From NCBI GenBank assembly GCA_016801845.1, contig CM028928.1, positions 14,729,327 through 14,793,326 of the forward strand: 64,000 bases of DNA. Reading direction: 5' to 3'. Source of the DNA: Polydactylus sextarius (taxonomy: Eukaryota > Chordata > Actinopteri > Polynemidae). Made by a program: the position numbers and the translations under genes. This document shows positions 1 through 10,800 of the stretch, piece by piece. Within the stretch, counting starts at the first letter, position 1, and each line of letters opens with the position of its first letter. Under the pieces are notes generated by a model. It was not told where the DNA came from and ran no database searches. It was given only the letters and a program-made list of their open reading frames with translations.

Positions 1-3000
1 CTCTAGCTAAAGTGGAAAAGGAAAAGCATGCCACTGAGAACAAGGTAAAGGAGTGATTTGTAACTGATTTGTACTGATACAATGTAACAATGATGGGCTG
101 AGATATTACGTACAACTAATTTTAGGTTAAAAACCTGACTGAAGAGATGGCAGCTTTGGACGAAATCATTGCCAAGCTGACCAAAGAGAAGAAAGCTCTT
201 CAGGAGGCTCATCAGCAAACACTGGATGACCTGCAGAGTGAGGAGGACAAAGTCAACACTCTGACCAAGGCCAAAACCAAGCTGGAGCAACAAGTTGATG
301 ATGTGAGCATAGATTTATTTAATTCATAAGTCTGGACTTTACAATGTCTGAGGTATTTTATAGTAAATCTGCTTTTTTAATGCTTGGAAATAGCTTGAGG
401 GGTCTCTAGAACAAGAGAAGAAGATCAGGATGGACCTTGAGAGGGCAAAGAGGAAGCTGGAAGGAGATCTGAAGTTGAGCCAGGAGAGCCTAATGGACCT
501 GGAGAACGACAAGCAGCAACTTGAAGAGAAGCTGAAGAAGTATGTTTCTTCTTTGACTTTTGAGTTTACATCTGATGTTAAGTGCAAGTGAGGGAAGTGA
601 TGTGACCCCTGAGATTGGGGGTGGTGAATGTGACAAGAGACCAGAAGCCCTGTCCTATGTTTCCCGCCTTCATCCAAGGTTTTCATTGTTAGTTTGCCAT
701 AGTTTATTTGCCATAAGCACAACCTTTCCCTTGCCTGAACTATTCAGTGATTTCCATGGACAGGCATGTAGTAATGTTATGGTTTGTTAATAGATGTACC
801 AAATCAAAGGTCAGAAAAAACATTTCATTTAACTATTTGCTGAATATCTTTTTCTCTCAACAGAAAGGACTTTGAGATAAGCCAACTTCTCAACAAGATT
901 GAAGATGAACAAGCCCTGGCAGCCCAACTTCAGAAGAAACTGAAGGAGCTACAGGTCAGCTGACATTAGCACAACCTTAATTTTTGTCAATTTAAATGAC
1001 CAAATACATTGATTTTCTTGCTACTTGGTATTCTTAATGGAAGTTGTGTGTTTTAGGCTCGCATTGAGGAGTTGGAGGAAGAGCTGGAGGCAGAGAGAGC
1101 TGCACGGGCCAAAGTGGAGAAACAGAGGGCTGACTTAGCCAGAGAGCTGGAAGAGATCAGTGAGAGGCTGGAGGAGGCTGGAGGAGCCACTGCTGCCCAG
1201 ATTGAGATGAACAAGAAGAGAGAGGCTGAGTTTCAGAAGATGCGCAGAGACCTTGAAGAGGCTACGTTGCAGCATGAAGCCACTGCTGCTGCACTGAGAA
1301 AGAAGAATGCGGACAGTGTGGCTGATCTCGGAGAACAGATTGACAATCTGCAAAGGGTCAAGCAGAAGTTGGAGAAAGAGAAGAGTGAACTGAGACTGGA
1401 GCTAGATGATGTGGTATCCAACATGGAGCAGATCGTAAAGTCCAAAGTGAGTATGACCAAACACGGTATCAGTTTTATCCCATTTTTAAAGATGTTTGAA
1501 TTTCAGATTTCCTTAACATTTGAGTAAATTGTTTTTACAGTCAAATTTGGAGAAAATGTGTCGTACTCTTGAAGATCAAACGAGTGAACTGAAGAGCAAA
1601 AGTGATGAAGGCCAACGAATTATAAATGATTTCACCATGCAGAAAGCAAAGCTTCAAACTGAGAATGGTAAGATAGTTTTTTTTAATTAAATGTATAATA
1701 CTAAAGAAATGCAAATAACATTCTTTCCCAACTAAAGGTGAGCTTGCCAGACAGCTGGAGGAGAAGGACTCCTTGCTCCCAGCTGACCAGAGGGAAGCAA
1801 TCTTATACTCAGCAGATTGAAGACCTCAAGAGACAGCTAGAGGAGGAAGTCAAGGTATCTTAAATGGCTGTAAATTCAGCTTCCATATGGACAATATTTA
1901 ATTTGACAGTGAGTTTATCACAACTCTAACTATCATGCTACAGGCCAAGAATGCACTTGCCCATGCCGTGCAGTCTGCTCGCCATGACTGTGATTTGTTG
2001 AGAGAGCAATTTGAGGAGGAGCAGGAGGCCAAAGCAGAGCTCCAACGTTGCATGTCTAAGGCCAACTCTGAGGTGGCTCAGTGGAGAACAAAGTATGAGA
2101 CAGATGCCATCCACAGGACAGAGGAGCTGGAAGAGGCAAAGTAAGATCAGCTGTGTTCTCTTTGACAGTGCAGACATAACCTCTCAGAGCATCTGAGAAT
2201 GATCGTGACATGTCTTGTCTAAAATAGGAAGAAACTGGCCCAGCGTTTGCAAGATGCAGAAGAAGCTGTGGAGGCTGTCAATGCCAAATGTTCCTCCCTG
2301 GAGAAAACCAAACACAGGCTTCAGAGTGAAATTGAGGATCTAATGGTGGATGTGGAGAGATCAAATGCTGCTGCAGCAGCTCTGGACAAGAAACAAAGAA
2401 ACTTTGACAAGGTAACGTAAGAAAGTAAAAAGAACACTTGTGGGAATTGTCAAAAGATAATTGTTGAAGAGTTATCTAACAAATGTATTATTTATTTATA
2501 TATAATCTTTATATTTTTTTATTATTTAAACAGGTGCTTTCTGAGTGGAAACAGAAGTATGAAGAGTCCCAGAGTGAGCTAGAAAGTACCCAGAAAGAGG
2601 CTCGTTCTCTCAGCACTGAACTGTTCAAGCTGAAGAACTCTTATGAGGAATCTCTGGATCATCTGGAGACCATGAAACGAGAAAATAAGAACCTTCAAGG
2701 TAGGAAAGAATAAAGAAGATGTAGACACAATACGAGATACAGCAATGACTTTAGAAGTTTAATAAAGTAAATGTATGTGTCCAAAACAGAGGAAATTTCT
2801 GACTTGACTGAACAACTCGGTGAGGGAGGAAAGAGCATTCATGAACTGGAGAAGATCCGTAAACAACTGGAACAGGAGAAAGCTGAGATACAAACTGCTC
2901 TGGAAGAAGCTGAGGTCCACAAGTATACTTTAGATAGAAATATTGCTCTTAAAGTTGAAAAATGATTACTAATAGAAGATCTTGTACTTCCAGGGCTCTC

Positions 3001-4784
3001 TGGAGCATGAAGAAGGTAAGATACTCCGAGCTCAGCTTGAGTTCAACCAGGTGAAAGCTGACATTGAGCGTAAGCTAGCTGAAAAGGATGAAGAGATGGA
3101 GCAAGCCAAACGTAACCACCAGAGAGTGGTAGACAGTCTGCAGAGCTCCCTGGAGGCTGAGACCCGCAGCAGAAATGAGGCTCTTAGGATTAAGAAGAAG
3201 ATGGAGGGAGATCTCAATGAGATGGAGATCCAGTTGAGCCAGGCCAACAGGCAGGCAGCAGAAGCTCAGAAGCAGCTGAAGGGAGTCCACACTCATCTGA
3301 AGGTCTGTAGATCCAACTAACAGTGTATAAATCTAATCAGTGATGGGATTATTTATTTAATTTAATTGTTGTGTGTTCATTTAGACAACCTGATTATTTT
3401 GTTTTTGTTATTTGTTTTGTTTTGTTATTTCTCTTGACAGGACTCCCAGCTGCAGCTGGATGATGCTCTCCGTGCCAATGATGATCTGAAGGAGAACACT
3501 GCCATTGTGGAGAGACGTAACAACCTGATGCAGGCTGAACTTGATGAGCTGAGGTCTCTGGTGGAGCAGACTGAGAGGAGTCGCAAACTGGCCGAGCAGG
3601 AACTGCTGGATGTCAGCGAGAGGGTTCAGCTGCTGCACTCCCAGGCATGTCAACAGTTTTGTAATCACTGCATTATAGTTTAGCATCATAGTCAAATTAA
3701 TTTGTAATATTGCATGCTAATGTCTCCTAATCCTTCCTACAGAACATCAGCCTGCTGAACCAAAAGAAGAAGCTGGAGGGAGACACTGCCCAGCTTCAGA
3801 ATGAGGTGGAGGAGGCTGTGCAGGAGTGCAGAAATGCTGAGGAGAAGGCAAAGAAGGCCATCACTGATGCTGCCATGATGGCAGAGGAGCTAAAGAAGGA
3901 GCAGGACACCAGTGCTCACCTGGAACGTATGAAGAAAAACATGGAGCAAACCATTAAAGATCTGCAGCATCGTCTGGATGAAGCTGAGCAAATTGCCATG
4001 AAAGGTGGCAAGAAGCAAGTCCAGAAGCTGGAGGCCAGGGTGAGTACTTCACATTTCCACTGTTTTCATCACTACAGTTTTTTTTTGACTTTCAACAATT
4101 ATTTAAAATTCACATCAACATCTGCTGTTTTTTAGGTGAGAGAATTGGAAAATGAGGTGGAATTGGAGCAAAAGAAGAGTAGTGATTCAGTGAAAGGTAT
4201 CCGCAAATATGAAAGACGCATCAAAGAGCTGACTTATCAGGTATCTTCTATATGCACAATTTTAGAGATAACCGTTAGGCAAAGAAATGAAAATCACTGC
4301 TTTAATGGGAAAATGTGTTTTCTCAATCAATAAAACAGACAGAGGAGGACAAAAAAAATCTTCACCGCCTGCAGGACCTGGTGGACAAACTTCAACTGAA
4401 AGTGAAGTCATACAAGCGATCTGCAGAGGAGGCTGTAAGCTTAAATACTGCAACTTTACTGGAAACATTTTATGTAACTTTTCATGCTATTGTCTTCATT
4501 CAAATTCATACATTTTTTACACTGTAACCTTGCTTGTTTTTAGGAGGAGCAGTCCAACACAAATCTAGGCAAGTTGCGCAAGTTGCAGCATGAGCTTGAG
4601 GAAGCGGAGGAGAGAGCTGACATCGCAGAATCTCAAGTCAACAAGCTGAGAGCAAAGAGCCGTGACTCTGGTACTAAGGTCAGTCATAAAACAGAACAAT
4701 GACATATCTAATTTAGAACTCTATTTTGAAATGTGTTGTAACCTCTTTGTTTTCTCCGTGCAGAAATCACACGATGAAGAGTGA
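1..4784 (+). CDS. Striated-muscle myosin heavy chain (cardiac/slow MYH6/MYH7 type), 3' half; rod domain, frameshifted in one exon
   Basis: This is the 3' part of a sarcomeric myosin heavy chain, the thick-filament motor; only the C-terminal part of the coiled-coil rod (about 976 of about 1935 residues) lies in the window. Exons I place from splice sites, phase and protein match: 1-44 (partial), 126-302, 394-539, 864-954, 1057-1446, 1541-1667, 1738-1854, 1944-2140, 2228-2411, 2534-2699, 2790-2914, 2994-3302, 3441-3644, 3743-4039, 4136-4240, 4339-4434, 4544-4678, 4764-4784. The lengths 390, 197, 184, 309, 204, 105, 96 and 135 fit a vertebrate sarcomeric MYH layout. The translation is heptad-rich throughout, without proline in the correct frame. 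The end, NKLRAKSRDSGTK then KSHDEE, resembles MYH6/MYH7 rather than fast skeletal MYH (AKSREV type), so I infer a cardiac or slow isoform; which teleost paralogue is not settled. Exon 1738-1854 is 117 bp instead of 119 and breaks the frame. Introns are very short, as usual in fish. Confidence 0.93.
1738..1854 (+). other. Myosin exon (human MYH7 exon 29 equivalent) with a 2-bp deficit, frameshift and premature stop
   Basis: The exon is entered in phase from the preceding exon (GAGAATG joined to GTGAG) and reads ELARQLEEKDSL correctly up to 1775. After one base (1776) the expected protein resumes only in another frame, SQLTRGKQSYTQQIEDLKRQ from 1777. The entered frame instead reaches TGA at 1818-1820. 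The exon is 117 bp, whereas the conserved length needed to keep phase with the neighbouring 127-bp and 197-bp exons is 119. Both flanks of the defect match the family well, so this is a local 2-base loss (or one-base gain) and not a wrong splice choice. It may be an assembly error, a polymorphic null allele or a decaying copy. Confidence 0.9.
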
Positions 4785-4872
4785 AGCCTTTAAATGGATA
4801 CTGTTTCACTGTAGTGTTTTAGTTAGTTAGTTAGTTATTCTCCATGCAACATGAGTGGAATAAATAATAAAT
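4785..4872 (+). promoter_or_regulatory. Myosin heavy chain 3' UTR with overlapping poly(A) signals
   Basis: After the TGA at 4782-4784 comes a short A/T-rich 3' UTR. It has a TTAG tetranucleotide run (4819-4836) and two AATAAA hexamers at 4859-4864 and 4866-4871. A short 3' UTR of roughly 100-120 nt is common for sarcomeric myosin genes. The cleavage site is probably 10-30 nt further on, just before the CA repeat at 4913; that part is inference. Confidence 0.7.
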
Positions 4873-7819
4873 GAGTACTGACTGCACTGTCATTCTCCAT
4901 CTCTTGTATTTTACACACACACACACACACACAAAAAAAACTGGAATAGAAACATTAAAAACATTTCCAACAATATTTTATATTTATTTTTGAACAATTT
5001 AACACTATTCAAGTGGTTCTACAGCACATGCTCATAGAACCACAAGAGATATTACACGTAAATTAAAATCATGCTGCTTATCCTTGCAACAGCTTCCAAA
5101 CCACAAAATGAAAACTGAATTGCTATTCATGTTTTGACATGATCTGACGAGAAGAGTCCAAACCTTTGTTTCTAGGTTTTGAAAGACAACACCCTTCAGT
5201 GCTGGCCTGGTAGTTTTTGCAGCTTGGTGTAGTGACTGAACAAAAAGTAAAATCTCTGCACCTGTCTGATACTTCTAATAAAGATAAAAGACTTTTAAGC
5301 CAGACATGGAGTTGAAAACCTATATACAGTGGATCTTTCATCCAGTCATGGTTATAAAAAGCCACTACATGACCAAGGAGCACAGTCTTATCTCTCCATG
5401 AGTTAAAAAAAGACATAATAGAAAGAAATAGAAATACAGTAAAATCCTGTTAAACATTACGGAGCGGGAATTTGGAACATGGGCACCTGATAAGACCCTT
5501 GTTAGAAAAAAAGATAGATTAGATAATAAAAGTATTTATTCATGTGTGAAAGTATTAAAGACTGTCTATTTCATATCTTTAATCCCTTTTTATCTTTGGT
5601 GTAGAGGATTGCAAATCATTACAAACAAGATACAACTTGACCAGACCTTTAGACTGCTTTACTATTGAGTCTATGCAATTTAACACATTTAATAAGCTAT
5701 GATGTTAACATCCTAATTCCTGTCATAGTATGTTATGTGAAGCGCTTTGCTGAAAGCTGCTACACAAATAAACCCACCCAGTTTATAGCTTTCACTTACC
5801 TGAGTCTATGTGAAAGTGTCATTGTCACTGAATTTAAATCAGCTTCCAAAGCAGTTCTTCTTGTTTGATGAGCTTTGAATGTTGCCCGCAATTTTCTCTG
5901 TACAGCACAAACTGTACAGTTGCAGAAACATAACATCCCCAGGCTGTTTGATGCCACCACAATCATGCAGTGTAGAAGTGGGCCATTAAAAAATGATTTT
6001 CCTGTTGGGTGAAAGCTGATACTGCTGTCGTGTGCATTTTGTAGCTTTCTTACTGCAGAACCTGCAGCTTATATTAGATGCACAGAGCCAACAACCTTAT
6101 ATTCTAATTAAAAGTGTCTGTTTTAAAGAACTAAAGTTGTATCATTAGAAACACTGCTGTGTGCCACTCATTACAACATTTATATTTGCCACTCAGTCAC
6201 TCAGTAACATTTATATTGGGATAATGTGTTTGGTGTAACTTCAATAATTTATCACAAGTATGTTTTACATAATAAAAAACACAGACTCATGTGGGCGTTT
6301 CCACATCACACACATTCCAGGAAAAATAAGACGACAAGAAATGGTCTGTTATCAGATTACCTCTGTCTGTTCTCTTATCGGTCCCTCATTGACTCAGCTG
6401 TGTTTCTTTAATTGTGCGAGTACATAGTTTTTTGATAGAGAAAGTGCTGCACCCCTGCATGTCACAACTGCTGAAGTTGCTGCAGTGACATACGATGGAA
6501 AAGGTGATTCAAAGTCAGTGCTCTGAAGACTCATGATGACACATGTGAGGCTGCCATTCCTTTCTCTGATGATGTCATAGCTAATAACTGGATGCAGATT
6601 GTACTGTCTCAGTGTGACTTTCTGGAAAAGAAGAAGAGACACAGATACGAAGTACACTGACAGCAAACAAACAGGTGGAGTACTGATTTTACACCCAACG
6701 TCATGAATGTTTTATCCAACCATCACCATAACAGTCTGCGTTGCTACAGTTAAGAACAAATGGAAACACCCACTTGAATAATGCGAACAGACTCTATTTA
6801 AAGTAGATAGCATACATGTGATTAATACTGGTCACAGAAAAACTCCCTGCAGGAATGTGGCCTCATTGAATCATTTGTTTGTCTTGCCAATACCCAACAT
6901 ACCATTTCACTTATTGTGGCATGTAAATACTGCAGTGGGAAACACTAATAAAACAACACTGAGAAATCAGAGTTTGTAGAAGGATAATTTAACACAACAC
7001 AACCAGTAAGTGTCATCAGTCAACAAAGAAATTCCACAAATAGTGTTAGAAACATTACATTTATTTATAAAATAGATACTATTTTATAGACTTTCAAATT
7101 TTACTGTGCAAATGGGAGCAGGCACTGTGCAGATAACAAATGTTAATAATTTTACAATTATATTGCATCCCAGAATACAAAACTTTTTTATAAAGCAAGT
7201 CTCTGTCTGTTTAAAACAGTGACTAAGAAAATAAACTATTTACCACAACTCATTTCAATCTTCAAACATAGAAGAAGACAGATGATGAAATCACACAATA
7301 GCACATTTATCCACATCACACCAGCACTTACTGTTAAGTAGCAGGACTTAATGCAAATCTAAAGATAAGACTTATGTTAAGAGTTTAACATTAGAATATC
7401 AAACATACACATATGTACATCCATCACTAAGTTCCTACACGAACCAGAGTGGTAAATAATGAACAATGGTTACTCACCTCTACAGTGCAGATCTGCAGTC
7501 ACACACAGTGTACTGTACATACTTAAACATACATACTTTAAACATAAGCTAATATCATGCTTGCACTTAACATGAAAGCAACCACCACTTTTGAAAAGCA
7601 AATCATGCAGGCACCCAACTTTCTCTGACCTCAGGTCCTCAGGAAATAAAAAGGTAGAGGAGGTCACAGCGATTACACAGAGAGGTCACAGAGATTACAG
7701 CCCATCTTTCTTGGCTGTAGAAAGGCCATGGCAGTATCTCTTTTTTTCTAAATCAGGAAAAGTCCAGGATCACAAAGATATGAGAAAGTGAAAGTTTTAA
7801 AGTAGCTGTTGTTCTGCTT
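4873..7819. other. Convergent intergenic region between the myosin gene and the minus-strand giant-exon gene
   Basis: There is no credible coding exon. A short CA repeat lies at 4913-4933. The rest is A/T-rich unique-looking sequence with short spurious ORFs only. The half nearer 7819 is probably the 3' UTR of the minus-strand gene: a minus-strand AATAAA (TTTATT on +) lies at 7060-7065, which would give a 3' UTR of about 0.75 kb. Another TTTATT lies near 5531. Which signal is used cannot be told from sequence alone. Confidence 0.55.
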
Positions 7820-10800
7820 TCACAATTCTGTCTCTTTTTCTTCACCTTCACCTGTTTCTAAGTAATATTCATCATCTGTTGTTGTGTCTGAGCTGCTGTC
7901 CGAAGACTCCTCAAAGGTGCTCAGGCTGGAGATGTAACCTCTAGAGGGCAAACGTGCTCTGGAGGACTGGTTGTCCACCAGCTGTGGTGCTCCTGGCGAG
8001 GTAGGGCTGGTAGGGGATGAAAGGCTGGAGGGTTTGGACATGCGTCTAGACACTGGTGACAGGGGAGGTGTTGGAGGAGGTGTTGGAGGCCCCTCTGTTT
8101 CCCACCCAAAGTGACAAGAGTTCATGTTAGGGCTCCAGTGGTGGGCTGGCTTTGAGGCTATGGCAGTTGAAGGTTGAGAAACAGAGACTCCGGAGCTCCA
8201 ATTAGCCAAACACCTGGTCAGTGATCGTGGAAGAGATCTTGATCGCATTTCACCAGAGAAATGTGACAAACTACAGTCATTAGGGGGCTGGCAATCATAT
8301 GTGGTGGTTCCCTCAGGTCTGAAAGACCACTGATTCAAGCCCTTGCCACATGTCAAGGAAGATTCAGAGAGGTCACCCACACTCATGAATCTGGATCCAG
8401 TGGAGATGCGTCCAGGCCCTGAGGGTCGACTGGAGAGTACTGAGCTCACAGAAAATGACCTCCCAGGTTCTATGCCATACTTTAAGTCTGCATAGGAGGA
8501 TGCTAATTGTTCCTTGTCCAATACTGGACCTGTGCTTGGAGGACCTATGGATGCACGGCTTCTTCTTGAACCTCCCAAACTGATTCCCTCTCCTTGCTCA
8601 CATGGTGAGGAAGCTCCCTTGCGACGCTGCAATTTTGGGCTATAGAAGACGCTGTCATCTGTTGGATCAGGGGTGGAATATGGGGAGACAGGGGAAAGAG
8701 AGGGGAAGGGGGAGAAGGGACTCCTGGGACTCGATGTGGACTTCCTGAGCTGAGAAGAATAGCCACTAGATAGGTTTGGACTTTTACTAGGACTGGAATC
8801 TCTACATGAAGTTGTAAGATTAGAATCTGCGCTGTCATCTTTATAAAAGTCAAACACTTCCATTATTGGGCTGCGGGATGTCAGATGAACTTGGGATTTA
8901 CTTTCAGACCTGTTTCCTGCAAAAGCATTTGGGTCATTTTCTGGAGCTGGTGTGTCTGTCCAAATGGGGAAATGATCTCCTCCCACTGTAACACCAACAG
9001 GTGAGGGGGGTATGATAGTGTATCTGTTTTGTGCCGGTCTGTTTATACCCTCTGCCCTCTTTTCATTATCCCTCAGCATCACCCCTCCCTCTTGCTCCTC
9101 TAGCGTTTTGGTATCACTGACACTACTGATGTCACTTGATCCACTAAGAGAAGGTGCTTTGGGATGCCCATCAGACCGTTTTGTGCTGAAGGTTTGTTTC
9201 AGTTTGGTAAGGACTTGGTCCATTTTCTTGCTAGACTTGCTGGCCCTTTCAGAGTCTGACCTTGATAAACTTGAGTTTGGTGTGCTAACACTTTTCTTCA
9301 GTGCAAAGCGGCTTCGTTTTGGGCTTTGTTCATTACTGCTCTCCATCGAAAAGAACCTGGTTTTACCCAGAGCACTCTCTTTCATTCTTCTGTTGCAGTC
9401 TTCACCATCATGTGACTGACTCTCTGCTGAGCTGCCACCACTGGAGCTCTGATCTGAATGACTATGTGGTTCACCAGACACTTTCTTACACTGCGTTGCG
9501 CATGGCCATTGACTTAATGGTGTCTCCAAAGAAGCTGCTGTATTTGCAGTATGTTGCAATGTTTTAGGTGTGGTGTTCTTTGGGGAAGTTGCAGCTGTAT
9601 CTGCTTTAGATTTAATGTGGTAAACCAGTGTCTCAGTTACACATGGTGGAGTGGAGTTGTGTTCTTTATCACCAGGGACACAATGTGAGCTGATATGAAT
9701 TCTGTTGTTAATAAGTAGTATACTGTCATTGTTGTGTTTTGAGCTGATATTCTTGGTGGGATTACCTTTCACTTGACCATTCTCTGAGACCTCACAGTGA
9801 GAACTTCCATGTGTGACAGTTTTGTTTTGGAAAGGCAAAGATGGGGTCTGAGCTGTGCTGATGGGCAACAGAGGAGGTTTGGATGTGTTCGTCGTACCTG
9901 GGTCAGTATTTAAGGAAAGCTGCGAGGCATACACTGACTGAGACGCTCGTTGGAAGAGGGGTGATCTGAGGGCTTTAGGTTTAGTTTCTCCCTGTGCTGA
10001 CCTGCTTGACATGAGAGTGGAGTAAGGTGTTGAGCTGTAACGAAGCTTATAACCACCGGAAAAGTCCGGAGGGAGGGAGAGAGCAGCAGAGGAACGGACA
10101 TGGGCTGTGCCAGACTCCACTGAAAGTGTCCTCTCCTGCCTGGGCATGGTTAAGTCTGGTCTTATTATGTTAAAGGTCATACCATCATTAGGTCTACAAT
10201 TAGACATCTCTTGTTTCCTGGATATTAAATCAGGAGAGTCAGTTGACAGGGATCGGTACTTCCCTCCTTTTGCCACCTGTATGGCGGAGGTTTTGGGGAT
10301 AGGGGAGCACAAGGGAGATGTACTTCTGGTTGGACTACTTGATCTTAGAAATGAGAAGATGGATGGAGCTCTAGTAGTTAGAGGGGACCTGGAAGGAGAA
10401 AGAGGACTTGATGGGACTCCACATGGACTTAGCTTGTCCACTGTGAGGGAGTCAGAGTGCTGAAGATCCACAGAGTCCTCCCATGTTACCCGTCTTAGTC
10501 TCTTTCCCTCCCCCTGGGGGGATGATTTCTTTGAGTCTCTTTCTAGGCCACTTGAGAATGTCCTCTCTTTCTTAGGGCTGGATGGTTCTGAGTATCTGGA
10601 GGTGGAAGTGACTGGGGTTGTAGGGGGAGTTAGGAGAGAAGAGTGTGTAATGTTGGGAGAAGATGTAATGGCAAGAGTGGCAGGAGAGGTAAGTAGCAAT
10701 GGGCTTGTAGCAGCTGTGGTTACAGGAATAATACGACTGATGGGAGAGATGATGGATGCAGAGGACACTGGCGTGTAGTTTGATTTAGGGAAATCCCTGA

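Noticed and set aside
2412..2533. Possible miR-208-type microRNA in the myosin intron that hosts miR-208b in human MYH7
   Set aside because: The intron is only 122 bp and A/T-rich, and no miR-208 seed or hairpin is seen. The longer intron at 540-863 has no convincing miR-208/499 sequence either.
9012..10463. Several plus-strand ORFs of 88-135 codons
   Set aside because: They are antisense shadows of the giant minus-strand exon, created by its Ser/Pro codon bias.
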